Positions 1 to 11,553 are shown, counted from the first letter of the stretch. The stretch is 64,000 nucleotides of DNA from Archegozetes longisetosus (GCA_018873245.2 JAEMBT020000005.1:7116001-7180000); one strand, 5' to 3'. Notes: generated by a model not told the origin, from the letters alone. Made by a program: numbers and translations.

Positions 1-410
1 TATAAATTGAATGACAATACATAAAGATTTAGAAGTATCGCTCAGAGTCTAAGCTCTCTCGCACTCTCTTACTAACTCACTTAATTTCTACTCTATTACT
101 CTCTCTTTTTATACTTTTCTGAATAATTAATAAGAGGATGTTTAAGAATATTTTCGAGTTGTAATTTTAAGAAAAGTTATTCCTAAAAAGGGATGTTCAA
201 GCATTCCAGTATTAGATTCCCATAACAATTAATTCCCTATTGTAATTAAATTAGAATAAGAATTTACTTTTACAATTAGAGCGAACTAAACAAAACCTTT
301 TATAGTCATAACGAAATAAGAGTTTTACTTTCATTCTCATAACAAATAGAAAGTTTACAAAACAAATTAAAATACTTTTTGTTTTAATATAACAATAACA
401 CTATTTTCAG
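1..410. other. Upstream AT-rich stretch, no gene seen
   Basis: This stretch is AT-rich with a degenerate CT-rich run at about 51-115. The ligand-binding S1 exon expected upstream of the receptor pseudogene was not recognisable here. It may be intron or intergenic DNA. A good polypyrimidine/AG acceptor ends it at 409-410. Confidence 0.4.
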
Positions 411-1507
411 TTTATGTATGGCTCATGATTGGTAACTCTTTCATCATAACAACTGTTGTGATACAAGTTTTGTGTAGAAAAGTTGACATCACTTATAGAA
501 GAATAGATTCAATATCAATATCATTAATTGGATCACTTCTACAACAATGTAAATATATTTGTTTTAAAGTAAAATTGTTTTTTGACGATAAAATGATTTT
601 TACAGCTAATATGAGTATTCCTTCAACTAATTTTTGCATCAAATTCTGTTTCGGAATTTGATATTTGTCATCATTAGTTCTAATGAAAACATACGGCGGA
701 GTATTTTATTCAGTATTGACTTTACTCGTTTATAAGAACCCGATCGAAACACTGGACGACTTGGAAAGAGTAGCTCTAAATGGAGAATATGACATTTCAC
801 TTATCCAAATCATATTATTATCGACTTTTCGTTGAGGCCCATGGTTGTGATGCATATCATGCCATCGGTCAGGCCATGGAAAATAATGAGTTTCAAATGC
901 CATCAAATATAGAATCCGGAATTGTTTTTGTAGAAAACTCTAAATTTATGACTAAAAAAGCAATTTTCATCGACAATAGACTCTCTAAGATTCAGTGTAA
1001 GAAATTATGCAACTACTGAAATGCATATCTCTTCTGAAGTTCTTCTGATAGACCAGTTGGCGATGGCTTTACAAAAGGATCAGCACTCTATAAGTCTATG
1101 GATAAAGCGTGAGAAACTATTGAATTAATTTCATGTGTTGAAGTATCAGAACTTCTAATTCTTTTGCTTAGAAATTGATTTAATATTTTATTTTGAATTT
1201 GAAGTAATGCAAGTTTTGTAATGCAGAATATTTTTTCATAGCGTCGTGCACTTCATTGAATATGGTTTTGTTTGAGAAATGGATGTCCGACACTTTGGAT
1301 GATATTTCCGCAAAGTTTCATCCTGGAGAAGATTTGAGTAAAATAGATTTGATTAAAAACTTGAGGTCAACTGATTTGCAAAGCATTTTCTTTATTTGTA
1401 TTTTTGGACTCCTAGTCTCTGGTTTTGTAGTTATTTGTGAAGCTATAGTCTCACAAAATCAAAGAGATATAAACTGTTTCAAATTAACATTGCAGTCAAT
1501 TAGTTGA
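411..1507 (+). pseudogene. Ionotropic receptor (iGluR-like chemoreceptor) pseudogene, C-terminal half
   Basis: Three exon-like blocks at 411-548, 606-1108 and 1227-1507 are separated by GT-AG introns of 57 and 118 bp. In order they read as TM1 (WLMIGNSFIITTVVIQVL), the M2 pore motif GSLLQQ, TM3 (around LSSLVLMKTYGGVFYSVL), the S2 ligand-binding half (YYYRLFVEAHGCDAYHAIGQ) and TM4 (SIFFICIFGLLVSGFVVICE). GSLLQQ, the alanine-rich TM3 with a following proline and the S2/TM4 order are known marks of protostome ionotropic receptors. The copy is broken: an in-frame TGA at 659-661 stands where Trp is expected, and reading-frame changes lie near 805, 1005, 1055 and 1255. Retained introns show it did not arise by retrotransposition. 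The S1 half is not seen. Subfamily is not assignable. Confidence 0.75.
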
Positions 1508-2469
1508 CTATTAAAATAAAGATTTTAAAATGTTAAATCAAAGTCAATATAATTATCGATATGATATCGAACGTGGTTTCGTAAGTCATATCTGCTTCGA
1601 GGTTTTGCAAAACTAACTTTTTTGAGAAAATTGAGAATTTTCAATTTTGGGTAAACCTATCCTCCAAGTTATAGTAATTGAATTTAGATTAAACTAGACT
1701 CTTTCAAATGTTGCTGGCACTATTTGGCTTTGATCTGCCACAGAATATCTAAACATCTAATGATTGCTCAAATCGGCTATCAACGATTACACTTCTAGTG
1801 AGATTTAACACGTATAATCGTATCGATGTAAGAAAATTAAATTGATTTTAAGAAGACTTGAGCCATATACAGTTATTTAGGCTGCTTGATTCAAATTTGA
1901 TTTGATTCATTTCTTTGCAAATGACAAGTAGTTATTGCGAGTTGTAATAAATTAATTTGATTGTAGTGAAAACCTTAAAAATAGGTTTTGTACTGGAACT
2001 TAATTGAAATTACATATCAAATGCTTTTGACAAATTTATAATGACAGGTGTTTTCAGCAGACGAGTCACAACAAATTAAATAGTATGTCATGTTTTCAAT
2101 CAAATAAAAATAAGTTTATAACTTGCATTATCAAACCACTCCGTAGTGTACGAATTAAACACTAGAGTTGTAATTATAGACTTGTGTCTGTTTATAAGTC
2201 AGATTTTTTGTAATTTAAAGTCAAGTGAAGCTCTTATAAATTTTTTGTGAAAATTAGATATTTTGTTAAAACTTGAAAATATTGGAAAAATAAATTCGTT
2301 GTTAGATTAGCTTTTATTTTGATCGATATTTAATAGTCATTCATTCATTGATAGTTTTAAAAGTAATATTCGGCAAAATAATTAGAAAAGTGTCTCAAAT
2401 ATATGTTCATTTGAATTAATACAATTGAGTTATAGAAAGCTGACGCTTCATACTAGACCACAACATAAT
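1508..2469. other. Intergenic, nothing recognised
   Basis: AT-rich sequence without coding signal, tandem repeat or recognisable transposon end on either strand. Confidence 0.5.
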
Positions 2470-2477
2470 AAACAAAT

Positions 2478-3301
2478 GGCTAGACTTCGAAATGGCTAAT
2501 TTCATAATGTCTAATTTCATAATGGCTAATTTCAGAATGGCTAATCCCTATTTTGAATCCCCTAGTAACTGATTGCCTGAATGATTATCACATTTTTCAA
2601 ATTTAGGAATAACCTAGAAAAAATCTTTTGAATTAGTAATATTGAAAATTTAAGCTAACAACGTGTTCAGCGTTTTTAAATCCACTTTTCTTTTCAAAGA
2701 GAGATCTAAATGAAATTTCACAAGTACCAAAGCATTCTCTTAGGACTAATATACGATTTTTTATTTTAAGCCTTACATTTGAGCATCAAACCTATATGTT
2801 AAGACATATATACACATAAGTTTTGATTTCAGCTAATTACTGAACTTTTAACTAATTTTCATTCATATCGAATCGCACTGAAGTTAAGCTAAAAGTTTGG
2901 TAAACATGAATAGTTGAGTCAGTTTATAAACTGTTAATAATCTAAATAGCCTTCAATTTAAAGTGGTGTTCAATACTGCCAGTTTCTTCAAGTTTCCTCA
3001 GATAAAGCAGTTAGCTCGTTATTATATTTGTAATTTTAATTAAATGAGATTAATTTTAACTTTAAAACAATGAAATTATAATTGCTTTTACTATTCTATG
3101 TGCTCTTTTATGCGCTATATTATAATTAGTAGCAGTAGCAGTATAATAGTATACAATACGATTACCAGCTAAACTTACTGAACTATTACTCTAATCTATT
3201 AAACTTAGTATATTTATTCTGATTAAAAAGGGCAAAATCTGCAAATAGAGACAGAAAACAGGGTTTAGCCAATATGAAATTAGCCATTTCGAAGTTTTCC
3301 C
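2478..3301. mobile_element. Non-autonomous TIR DNA transposon with 8-bp target duplication
   Basis: The ends are inverted repeats. The left begins GGCTAGACTTCGAAATGGC and the right, read inward, begins GGGAAAACTTCGAAATGGC. The match continues into a motif reading GGCTAATTTCATA. The 8-mer AAACAAAT flanks both ends (2470-2477 and 3302-3309), an exact target-site duplication. Next to the left TIR the 17-18-bp unit AATGGCTAATTTCATA recurs about four times; next to the right TIR it occurs about twice. No transposase reading frame lies in the 824 bp. An 8-bp duplication fits Merlin, hAT or P-type transposases. The GG terminus slightly favours Merlin, but the superfamily is unproven. Confidence 0.8.
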
Positions 3302-3599
3302 AAACAAATTCAACTTAAATATTTCTGTAAAAAGTTCATCAAAATTAATGAGAAAGATCTAACTTAGTATAAAAGAGAACTCATTCTAGATAAGATCGAA
3401 GTTACAGACAATAAAAGAGAAAACATTGAGTCACCTTTCAATAAGAAATTAAGCCATTATTTAAGTAATTGTTGAATCTAAATCTCTCAGAACTTAAGTA
3501 TAGAATGATTAAAGCGCTCTCAAGTTTTACCAATTATTGTAGTCATAAGTCAAACATTTAATACAAATATCAGATTCGAAAAATGAGAATCAAGTTCAA

Positions 3600-4974
3600 T
3601 CAATCTTCGAGGGTGACGTTACGAAAGAGATAAGACATCGATTCCTTGTTATGAATACGACGAATAGCTTCTGCCAATAAGGCTGATATATCGACGGTTT
3701 TGATTTTGTTACACTGCATTTTCTGGACTTCATGTGGAACTAATCGATTGAAAGATATGTTAAAAACACAATCAATCAAAATGAAAAAATCCTATTAATC
3801 ACAAACCAGTATTAGTGACGACCACTTCATGATTCGGTGATTCCTCTAAAAGTCGTGGTGCATCTTGACTTAAAAATCCGTGAGTTGCCAAAACATATCT
3901 TATAAGCGCCTCGGTCTCTAAGCGCTTCTGCTGCTACCACAAATGACTCGACGTGATCGACCACGCCGTCCACCATAATAGCATTACGTCCGCCAACACC
4001 TCCCACAACAGTCATAGAAAGCTTGTTTCTAGAGGTCAAGACAGGCATCGAATCGAGATCTATATAAAATAGTCTTGATAGGCTGTTCTGCTTGTGGAGG
4101 AGGACTATATCTGCCATCGACTTCGTCTAATTCGCTTTCTTTTTGTTCTCTATGCAATACAGCAACTCCTAAACGTAATCTTTCTGCGTATGAGGTCGCA
4201 TTCATTGCAGCTCTGAATCTTTCGCCACGATCACTGCATTCTTATAATCGGGGATCTATTCGTAAATATACTGAAGAAATGGTGACGCTCACAAGTTATC
4301 CACTGGAACGTAAAAAAATCCTTGAACCTAATGATTGGACAAAATAAATGCTCCATTTAAAAAATCATTAATTAATACAATTTGCACAAAGCTAAGTCGT
4401 ACTTTCAAACGAACACTTTAAGTAAACAAAACTTAAGGTGACTTAAACCCCAAACACAGCTAATGGAGAGAATGCTTGAAAACTAAAACGTTTGAATGAC
4501 AGATACAGCAAATACTAAAGAAAAAGTTGACAAAAATCAAATTAAAACAAATGAATGATAAGATAGTGACCTCCTTCGGATGCACATTCATAGTTATTAT
4601 GAGTAAATGGAGATTTACTGATCATTTTAGCCAATAGTTTAGCAGCAATACAGCCACTTTTTCTCATTTTTCACTGTTATCTGTAAAGAAGATATGGAAT
4701 GACTCCAACGATATTCTTAGCAGACGATGTCTTACAAGCGTAAGCCACGATCAACAGTTCTATAGTATTATTGTTGGCATCTTTGCCACCAGTCTGAATG
4801 ATATAACAGTCTGAACCGCAAACTGAGTCTCAGATGTCTAATAGTTTGTCCATTTGTCGAAAGGTACAACAAACCTGACGCCACCCGAACGCCTAACCGA
4901 TTACCGGTCTCTTTTGCTAACTCTTTGTAAGAGTTATCAGCTATTAGTATCGTACCTGCTGACGGACCAGACAT
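3600..4974 (-). pseudogene. PRPP synthetase-associated protein pseudogene (PRPSAP family)
   Basis: PRPSAP proteins are catalytically inactive paralogues that bind PRPP synthetase and modulate it. Three exon blocks on the minus strand (4974-4571, 4327-3807, 3740-3600) are joined by GT-AG introns of 243 and 66 bp. They match the family almost end to end: N-terminal [30 protein letters not shown], the stretch [26 protein letters not shown], the PRPSAP-type insert [11 protein letters not shown], the loop [29 protein letters not shown] and the terminal [10 protein letters not shown]. The reading frame is broken at least four times (for example near 3880, 4225 and 4700, and between the insert and the PRPP-type loop), and stops lie at expected Arg and Glu codons in exon 2. 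The retained introns make it an unprocessed pseudogene. Whether an intact copy exists elsewhere cannot be seen. Confidence 0.82.
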
Positions 4975-5749
4975 TTTAACACTGAATCACCAATTGATTT
5001 CAACTATTACTTTGTTTGCCATCTATTGTTAGCTTTGATTTTGAAAATTTCAGATAAACATTCATATAAATATGATCAAATGAAAATGTTTACTACAGTT
5101 AAACCATTATTTAAGCTCTTTATTTCAATAATCAAAATATTGTAAATATTTTCACATCTGACTTAGAGTATGTTTTTCTATCCGACATACTACTTGTTAT
5201 TACTTCATATTTCCTTATTTAGTTATTTCAATCTGTTTAAAATCCTTTAATTATGGTTAATTACGTTTAACTGTATTTTGTCAATCCATAGCAGCAAAAC
5301 AAAGTTATTGAATTTTATCATAGATGGAAATCCTGAGATAATGTTTTCTTTTTGCTAACTTAGTTCTAAGAGTTTTATGAAATTTGCAAAACATTGGTCG
5401 ATAAATTGTAATTCAATATTTCTTAAAATTCAATGTAACTGATTGAGATTTGTTTGACTCCCATCTGGGAATGCATTACAATAAGAGCTTAAAGAATAAA
5501 ACAGCAAGGTTTGTACTTAAGATCGTGCACTTATTCTTACTATATTCTAACGGTGTTTTACATTATTTCTGGTAAGAACTTGTTTTTGGATCTATGCCTC
5601 TGATTAAAGTTTAGAAAAATTTCACTTTTAGAAACTTTTCAATTGAAAAATCTATTTTAATTCAGTTGATTGAGATGTGCGAAAAGCTTTGATTGAATGA
5701 CGAGCAGTGTTTAATACATTGTATTAGTTCTGATTCTTACACTTTGGTT
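4975..5749. other. Intergenic, nothing recognised
   Basis: AT-rich. It would contain any former promoter of the PRPSAP pseudogene. No further feature is supported. Confidence 0.45.
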
Positions 5750-5757
5750 GTCTAACA

Positions 5758-6544
5758 AAGAGATTGCCAACCCGCAGTCCGCGGGCCAGATCCGGCCCGT
5801 TGATTGATTTTTTCTGGCTTTTGACACATCAGGTAGCTTTAATATTTTTAACCCTTTAATTGAGAATTCAAATTACTTTTTCTATAAAACTCAAAAAAGT
5901 TCCTTAATAAGATTATAAAAGTCAATTTAATATGAAATTACAGTCATGTTATTTTGGAAAGAATCACTGATAATATATTATTAATCTTTCAAAACTGTGT
6001 CCCGAAATACCGTCACTTCAGTGCTATAATGTGCCAACTCAGAAAAGTCTGTTCTGGACAAACTTGAGTTTAAAGATTAGAATCATAACTCAAAGGTATT
6101 ACAACAACTGTACACTTCATGATATATTTCGAAATCTATTTAAAAGTTTTAAGATTCGACTCAAGCAATTTATAGAGGTTTCATATCCTACTTCAAAAGT
6201 GGCATCAACCCATTTTGCCAAAATTTTCCAGTTGGTGCATTATAGCATTAAGGTGACGCTATGCGAACAATACCTAAAAAATGAATACAAGAATACGAAT
6301 AATACAAGAAGAATATAAGACACTAAGTTCGAATATACATATAATTTCGATTTGTTTCATAAAGTCTTTAATTCAATATTAATTAATATTATTAAAGAGC
6401 AATAAGAATCGAAATCTTCAAATAAAATATTTATTTCAGTAAAAATTTCAAAAATAGATTTGTTTTTATCATAATTTTTATTGCCCCTTTGGCTAAAGAG
6501 TAAAATTTTCTGGTTCTTTGTTACTTGAAGGTTGGCGATCACTA
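5758..6544. mobile_element. hAT-like non-autonomous DNA transposon
   Basis: The left end reads AAGAGATTGCCAACC and runs into the GC-rich CCGCGGGCCAGATCCGG block seen near many hAT ends. The right end, read inward, is TAGTGATCGCCAACC, so 12 of 15 terminal bases agree. Near-identical 8-mers flank the element: GTCTAACA at 5750-5757 and GTCTGACA at 6545-6552. Length is 787 bp. A 95-codon open frame at 6031-6318 shows no recognisable transposase motif and may be chance. I read this as a decayed internal-deletion or MITE-like hAT copy. Confidence 0.72.
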
Positions 6545-6747
6545 GTCTGACATCTAATCTGATTTGCATTAGTTGTATTTGAAAATTCAATCTTGAAAAA
6601 TTAAATATTACATTTTGAAAACTGTTCTATTAAAATTTGTTCAAACGTTATAGGGTATTTAAGTGAATAATTAAGACTCATATTTATACTAGAGTCAAAT
6701 TTTCACAATTAGTTTATATAAAGATTATATAATGTTGAATTAAATTC

Positions 6748-9134
6748 CTATAGAGAAGAAGATCTCTTAATCAAACTGAATCCAGAAGACTTGATTTCTC
6801 GCAAAAGTACCTTTTTCTGTTCTCGCGATTCGATATCGATTTCAGACCATTCACCAAAAGCTGCTGCTTCTGCAACTCCTTGACGGAATAAAATGTCTAG
6901 AATATCACCCATCGCAGGTCTAAATTTAGACTGAAAATATATGAAGTTTTCGAGCGCTATCAGTAGTTCGACTTCAATAACCAATTGTTTGAATTTGTTT
7001 ATACTCATAATGAACTTTTTCAGAACTTGTGCATTCTTTTCAAAAATTTTACAATTAATTCGTGGTTTACACGGTGGTGAATGTTCGGTACAATAAGACA
7101 CAAAAACTCCATTCTCAATGAATATTGAAATTATATGATAGAAGAATTCTGTCCTTGTCATGTCGATTGGTCTTCGATCCCATTCTCTTTTAATGATTTT
7201 CAGCAAAATTGAAGGATTATCTGTATTTTTTATCTCTGTTGTTAGTGAAATAAAACTGTTAGTCTTGACTTTGTTAGGCAGAGAACAATTGAAGTTTGTG
7301 ATTGTTTTTGATAAATCAGTTTCACATCTATCTTGTCCTTGTGATTCTTTCTGATGTGATTTGTTGAAGTCTAAATCTCTACTCAAGCTAACTTTATTAT
7401 CGTAACCAATAGTTGAAGGATCTTCTGGTGATTCTAAAATAAATATTTTTGTTTATGCTGTAGTTATTGCATGAAATTTTATGATTTAATATAACACTAT
7501 TGCAAGTTTATGAGACCTCGACTGTTATCTTACTCAAAGAAATCAAATATTAACCTTATTTACATGCTATAAAACTTGACTTTTTCTAAATTTAACTCAA
7601 TAAGCTCTTACGAGACGATCAAAACAATAATATCTAATTTTCACTTTAAAGAGAATTTCAAGAAGTTTACTTCAAAAAATTGATGCTTGAATTTTATTAA
7701 CCATTATCCGCTTCAGGAGAAAACTTATAGCTTATTAGTCTGATTCCAGGCTAGCAGTCTTACCCTAATTAAACCGTTAAAAACCGCCGAATCCAGTGAT
7801 GACTGATTCGATTTAAAAAATAACTGGAATTATACCATATCAGATAAATAAGAAAGACAAAAATATGTTATAAGCTTTAAATAAAGTAATCACAATAATA
7901 CTTTCTGCCTTTCGTCATTGCAAAAATTCTAATTTTGTTTTCATATAAGAAATTAACGAGAAATTCTTTTAAGCCTATTTTAGCCGGAATTTAGCATTTT
8001 CTCAAATTCCAGTAAATTTAAAAGCGAGTTTCGGCTAGAGTAATTGACCCGATTTTAACCGGGGAATTAGAAAACCTATTTTAACTGAATTCCCAGAATC
8101 CGACTTATTTAGCAATGAGTTACTAGTAATAGCTTGCAGTTCATAACATTATTAATCTCAATTTTCTGATATGACTAGGACTGCTTTTGTTTTAATTTAC
8201 GTCTGCTAATATTGATCGCAGAATAATCAACTGATAAACAAACAATATTTGTATGAATACTTTAGTGCATTAGATTAAACCTAAATTTATTGTCTTAGTT
8301 TATGAGTTATAATAGTTTAAGTTCAGTTTATGATCGGTGAGATGTTAGTGATTTCAAATAAACTCGAGCTATCCTTTGAAAGTTTACAAATAAATATTTT
8401 TGAAGTAAATTTCTTGATAAAACTTATAGAGATATTTTATGAGTGAAAATTGAATTTTTAGAGTAATAAAAAATTGGTATTTCAATGAAATTAAAATTCT
8501 GCAATTCATCAGGACATTTGGAAGCTATCTTATTTTCAAGGCTTTTAATTGCGTGACTCAAAACCATTGAGTGAGGTTTAGGACTTAATTAGGTTCATAG
8601 TATATGCCAACTCATTCTAACGATAAGGAACATATGACTAGTCAACTGAGCCTAACTTTTGCGATAGTTACTAAAAGAATGATTAGTCAATCTTAATTTT
8701 TGAGTAATGCAATCAAATAGAGAAAAGTATCTAAATATAAATAGGGTCTTACCTGTCGCATGAAATTCATGGTTATCGAATAATTTTAATACCACAGAAC
8801 TCTGCTCAACATTACCATATTGGCCAGCAGTCGAAGAAGGAGGTGATATACAAACTTTTGAGGTGCAATTGTTGTAGCCTTGACGTTGAATAAAATTTTC
8901 GGTACAGTTGTGATCCGCATTATTTACATGAGTGACGGATGGATTCACTTCTATCTCTATTTTGCTTTTTTCAGGCATTAATCTTCTCAGTTTCTGATTT
9001 TCTAAAATTAAGAAATCATTTTCTACAAGCAACTTTTCTTTTTCACGCGTCAACTTTTCGATTTGACTCTCAAGTTTCTTATATTCATTACGCTTTACAG
9101 TAATGAAAGATTCAGAGAGATCTGCCATTTTCAT
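6748..9134 (-). CDS. Unknown protein A: N-terminal coiled coil, possible W2-like C-terminus
   Basis: Two exons, 9134-8753 and 7433-6748, are joined by a 1.3-kb GT-AG intron (GCGACAG|gtaaga ... ttttag|AATCACC). The frame is conserved at phase 1 and codes for 355 residues. The ATG at 9134 follows a stretch also conserved in the inverted copy. Residues about 10-55 (ITVKRNEYKKLESQIEKL to ENQKLRRLMPE) form a charged heptad-like coiled coil. The middle is Ser/Asn-rich and low in structure. Residues about 230-350 look helical, including EWDRRPIDMTRTEFFYHI and ILDILFRQGVAEAAAFGEWS. The last stretch resembles the acidic/aromatic end of W2 domains (eIF4G/eIF5 C-termini). That resemblance is by eye only. 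No family is recognised with certainty, so no function is assigned. Confidence 0.68.
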
Positions 9135-9308
9135 AGCTTTATGAATTAGTTTGCAAACAAATTACTTAAATTAAAACTCAAATCAAAACTTATTTTAATT
9201 TCGTAGACAATGCAAAACAGCGCTCAGTGACAAGACTGGAGACAGACACACAAACTATCTCTTAATGAAATGAAATGAATGCAGCAATGTTCGCAATCGT
9301 ATGACTCG

Positions 9309-10609
9309 TAAATTATTTTATTAATATAAAGCAATAAATGAGGCACTTCAGTGTTTCTATCTAATAAACTGGTGATGTTATGTTTGCTAACTTTCAACTT
9401 ATTATATTTATAAAACCTTTGATTATGAAATGTGTTTTATTATTCTTTTACGACTATTTTTACGACTATTTTTGTGTTTTTCCTCAATGAGTTGTCGTTC
9501 AATGAGTTCAAAGAACATATTCCATTAATGTTCAAAACATTGAGAAACTGGAGTTAAGGTTAGTCTACTTTGAGATTACTGTTTTTTCAAAACTAAGGAA
9601 AAATTCCTATCTATCAAAATCTATGAAACTGTTGGCTTATCAGATCATTAGGATTTTTCCGGTTATAATAAAAATTCATAATTATTGTTAAGAAATTGAT
9701 AAAATTGTTTATAACTTTCTTCATGTGAAAACATCTTACAACTTATTTCCTGTAAACTTATTTCCTATAAATTATTTCATTTAAAATAGATTCTGATAAA
9801 TAGTTGTCCAGAAACGGCATCCAAGTTCAAATACATGAATTAAAATAAAGTTTAAATGCATTAATGGATCTGTTGTATTTGTTTTGAACAATATATCTAT
9901 ATAAATGCAAGAGAGTGATCTTTGTAAGTTTTATACTTAGCTTAAAGGATCCTTCGAAATTGAAAAGTGAAAGTGAAAATAATTCGCATTCATATAATTT
10001 TTAATTGACAAGAAGTTCTCAATATACAAAATAATTAATTATGTATAATTTAAGAATCTTTACTGTAGCAGTTTATACTATTAGAAAATTGAAAGTACCT
10101 CGATTGCATTTACATATAGATACATTATTATCTTAATACTATCATTACCAACGTTTTAGGAGCCATTGACTCTTAACTTTTCAAATAAACCAAAAAGTAT
10201 ACAAATAAATGTCAATAGATCATTAATGACATACAATACACACAATCATAATGTAGTCTCTTAAAAACGACTACAGACTAACGTATTTATGGTTTAATTA
10301 ACGAGAGTTCAAAATTGTGATGACTTATTTGATTGACCGATAACTCAAAAATATCGCTTTGATCTGAAAGGCTTTGAGCAAAACTAACACTCTTTTCGAA
10401 ACATACAATTCGTGACAAAAATTCACCCTTAAGATAAATAAAGGTTTCACTATTCGCTAAACTAGGTCATTCATAGAGTTGTTAATTAATAAATTTTTTC
10501 TCTCGAGTGTTTCAACAAGTTTCTAATAGAGCACTCAATTTTTCTCTAATTTCGTATCTGAGCAGAAATAAACAAATTAATTATTTTCAAGATTACAATA
10601 ATACTTATA
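9309..10609. other. Spacer between gene A and its inverted copy
   Basis: AT-rich, non-coding on both strands as far as can be seen. It is the loop between the two arms of the gene A inverted duplication and contains gene A's promoter side. Confidence 0.45.
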
Positions 10610-10680
10610 GTTTACCCCGGCTATAGTGAACGGGTCGGTGCAGCCAAGAGCGTTCACTATTGCCGGGATCCACTGTAAAC
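10610..10680. repeat. 71-bp palindrome resembling paired pogo-type ends
   Basis: The left arm GTTTACCCCGGCTATAGTGA and the inward-read right arm GTTTACAGTGGATCCCGGCA then ATAGTGAACG are complementary over about 25 bp apart from a 7-base insertion in the right arm. The loop is about 17 bp. It is GC-rich compared with its surroundings. The motif CAGTGGATCCCGG followed by AATAGTGAACG is of the kind found at pogo/Tigger-like ends, so this may be a minimal MITE. It would form a strong hairpin if transcribed. Confidence 0.6.
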
Positions 10681-11002
10681 GTTGTCATAGAAAAGTTAAC
10701 TATAAGTCTAGTTGCGATATATTTACTTTCGTTAATAACTATTTAAAAGGATATAACAGCGTGATTAAGCTAATTCACAAAAGTTTGAACTTAAAAAGAT
10801 AATTTAAACCACTTTTACCAAAATCTTCAATTATTTTTTACAGACTTTGGGGAATTCCAGTACAAATGAATATTATTTATGTGTACCTGTAAATTTGTTC
10901 ACAATAATCGGGTAATAATGTAAAAAATAAAGTTTCAAAAGTTTCAGAGGTGAAAAAATGATTTGAAAACCAGAGTACAGATTCATGGCTTTATTAAGTG
11001 GT

Positions 11003-11420
11003 TACAAGTCATACGATTGCGAGCATTTCATTCGAGAAAGAGATAGTTTGTGTGTGTGTGTGTGTGTGTCTAGTTTTGTCACTGAACGCTGTTTTGCGTT
11101 GTCTACAAAATGAAAATAAGTTTTGATTTAGGTCTTGGTTTAAGTAATTTGTTTGTAAACTAATTCGAAAAGCCATGAGAATATCAGATCTCTCTGAATC
11201 GTTCATCACTATAAAGCGTAGTGAATATAAGAAACTTGAGTCAAATCGAAAAGTTTACGCATGAGAACAAAAAGTTCTTTATAGGAAAAGCCTTACTAAT
11301 TTTATAAAATCGAGAACTGAGCAGGTTAATGCCTGAAAACGGCAATAAATAAATAGAAGTGGATTCATCTGTCACTCATGTAAACAATGCGGATAACAGA
11401 AGTACAGCTCGAATTTTTGT
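11003..11420 (+). pseudogene. Inverted, truncated copy of gene A promoter and exon 1
   Basis: This plus-strand segment repeats 9308 down to about 8895 of the minus strand. Shared landmarks are AGTCATACGATTGCGA, CGCTGTTTTGC, the start region (ATG at 11175) and the codons for SDLSESFITIKRSEYKKLES, ending after VTHVNNADN. About 170 bp upstream of the start codon is duplicated too. The coding part has frameshifts and stops after about 23 codons and in several later places, and it stops short of the exon 1 splice donor. A (TG)n tract at 11049-11069 has expanded in this copy. The copies lie head-to-head, about 1.7 kb apart. Confidence 0.85.
11049..11069. repeat. (TG)n microsatellite
   Basis: About ten TG units sit inside the gene A copy. 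The parental sequence at the same site has only a short TGTGTGTCTGTC run, so the tract grew after the duplication. Confidence 0.85.
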
Positions 11421-11553
11421 AACTTTAATTGGTTTCAATACATTCAAATTTACGTACGGCTAAAAAAGTTTATCAAATAAGCAGTGATAAAAAAGTTAGG
11501 TATGAAATAAAAAGAAGTATCAATTGTTGAAATATAACAAAACGGGTTTAGCG

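Noticed and set aside
6031-6318. 95-codon frame inside the hAT-like element
   Set aside because: No transposase motif, no start context and no homology recognised; length is possible by chance in AT-rich DNA.
7436-8750. Gene A intron scanned for inserted elements around 7740-8110
   Set aside because: Some repeated AACCG/AATTCC words, but no paired ends or target duplication could be defined.
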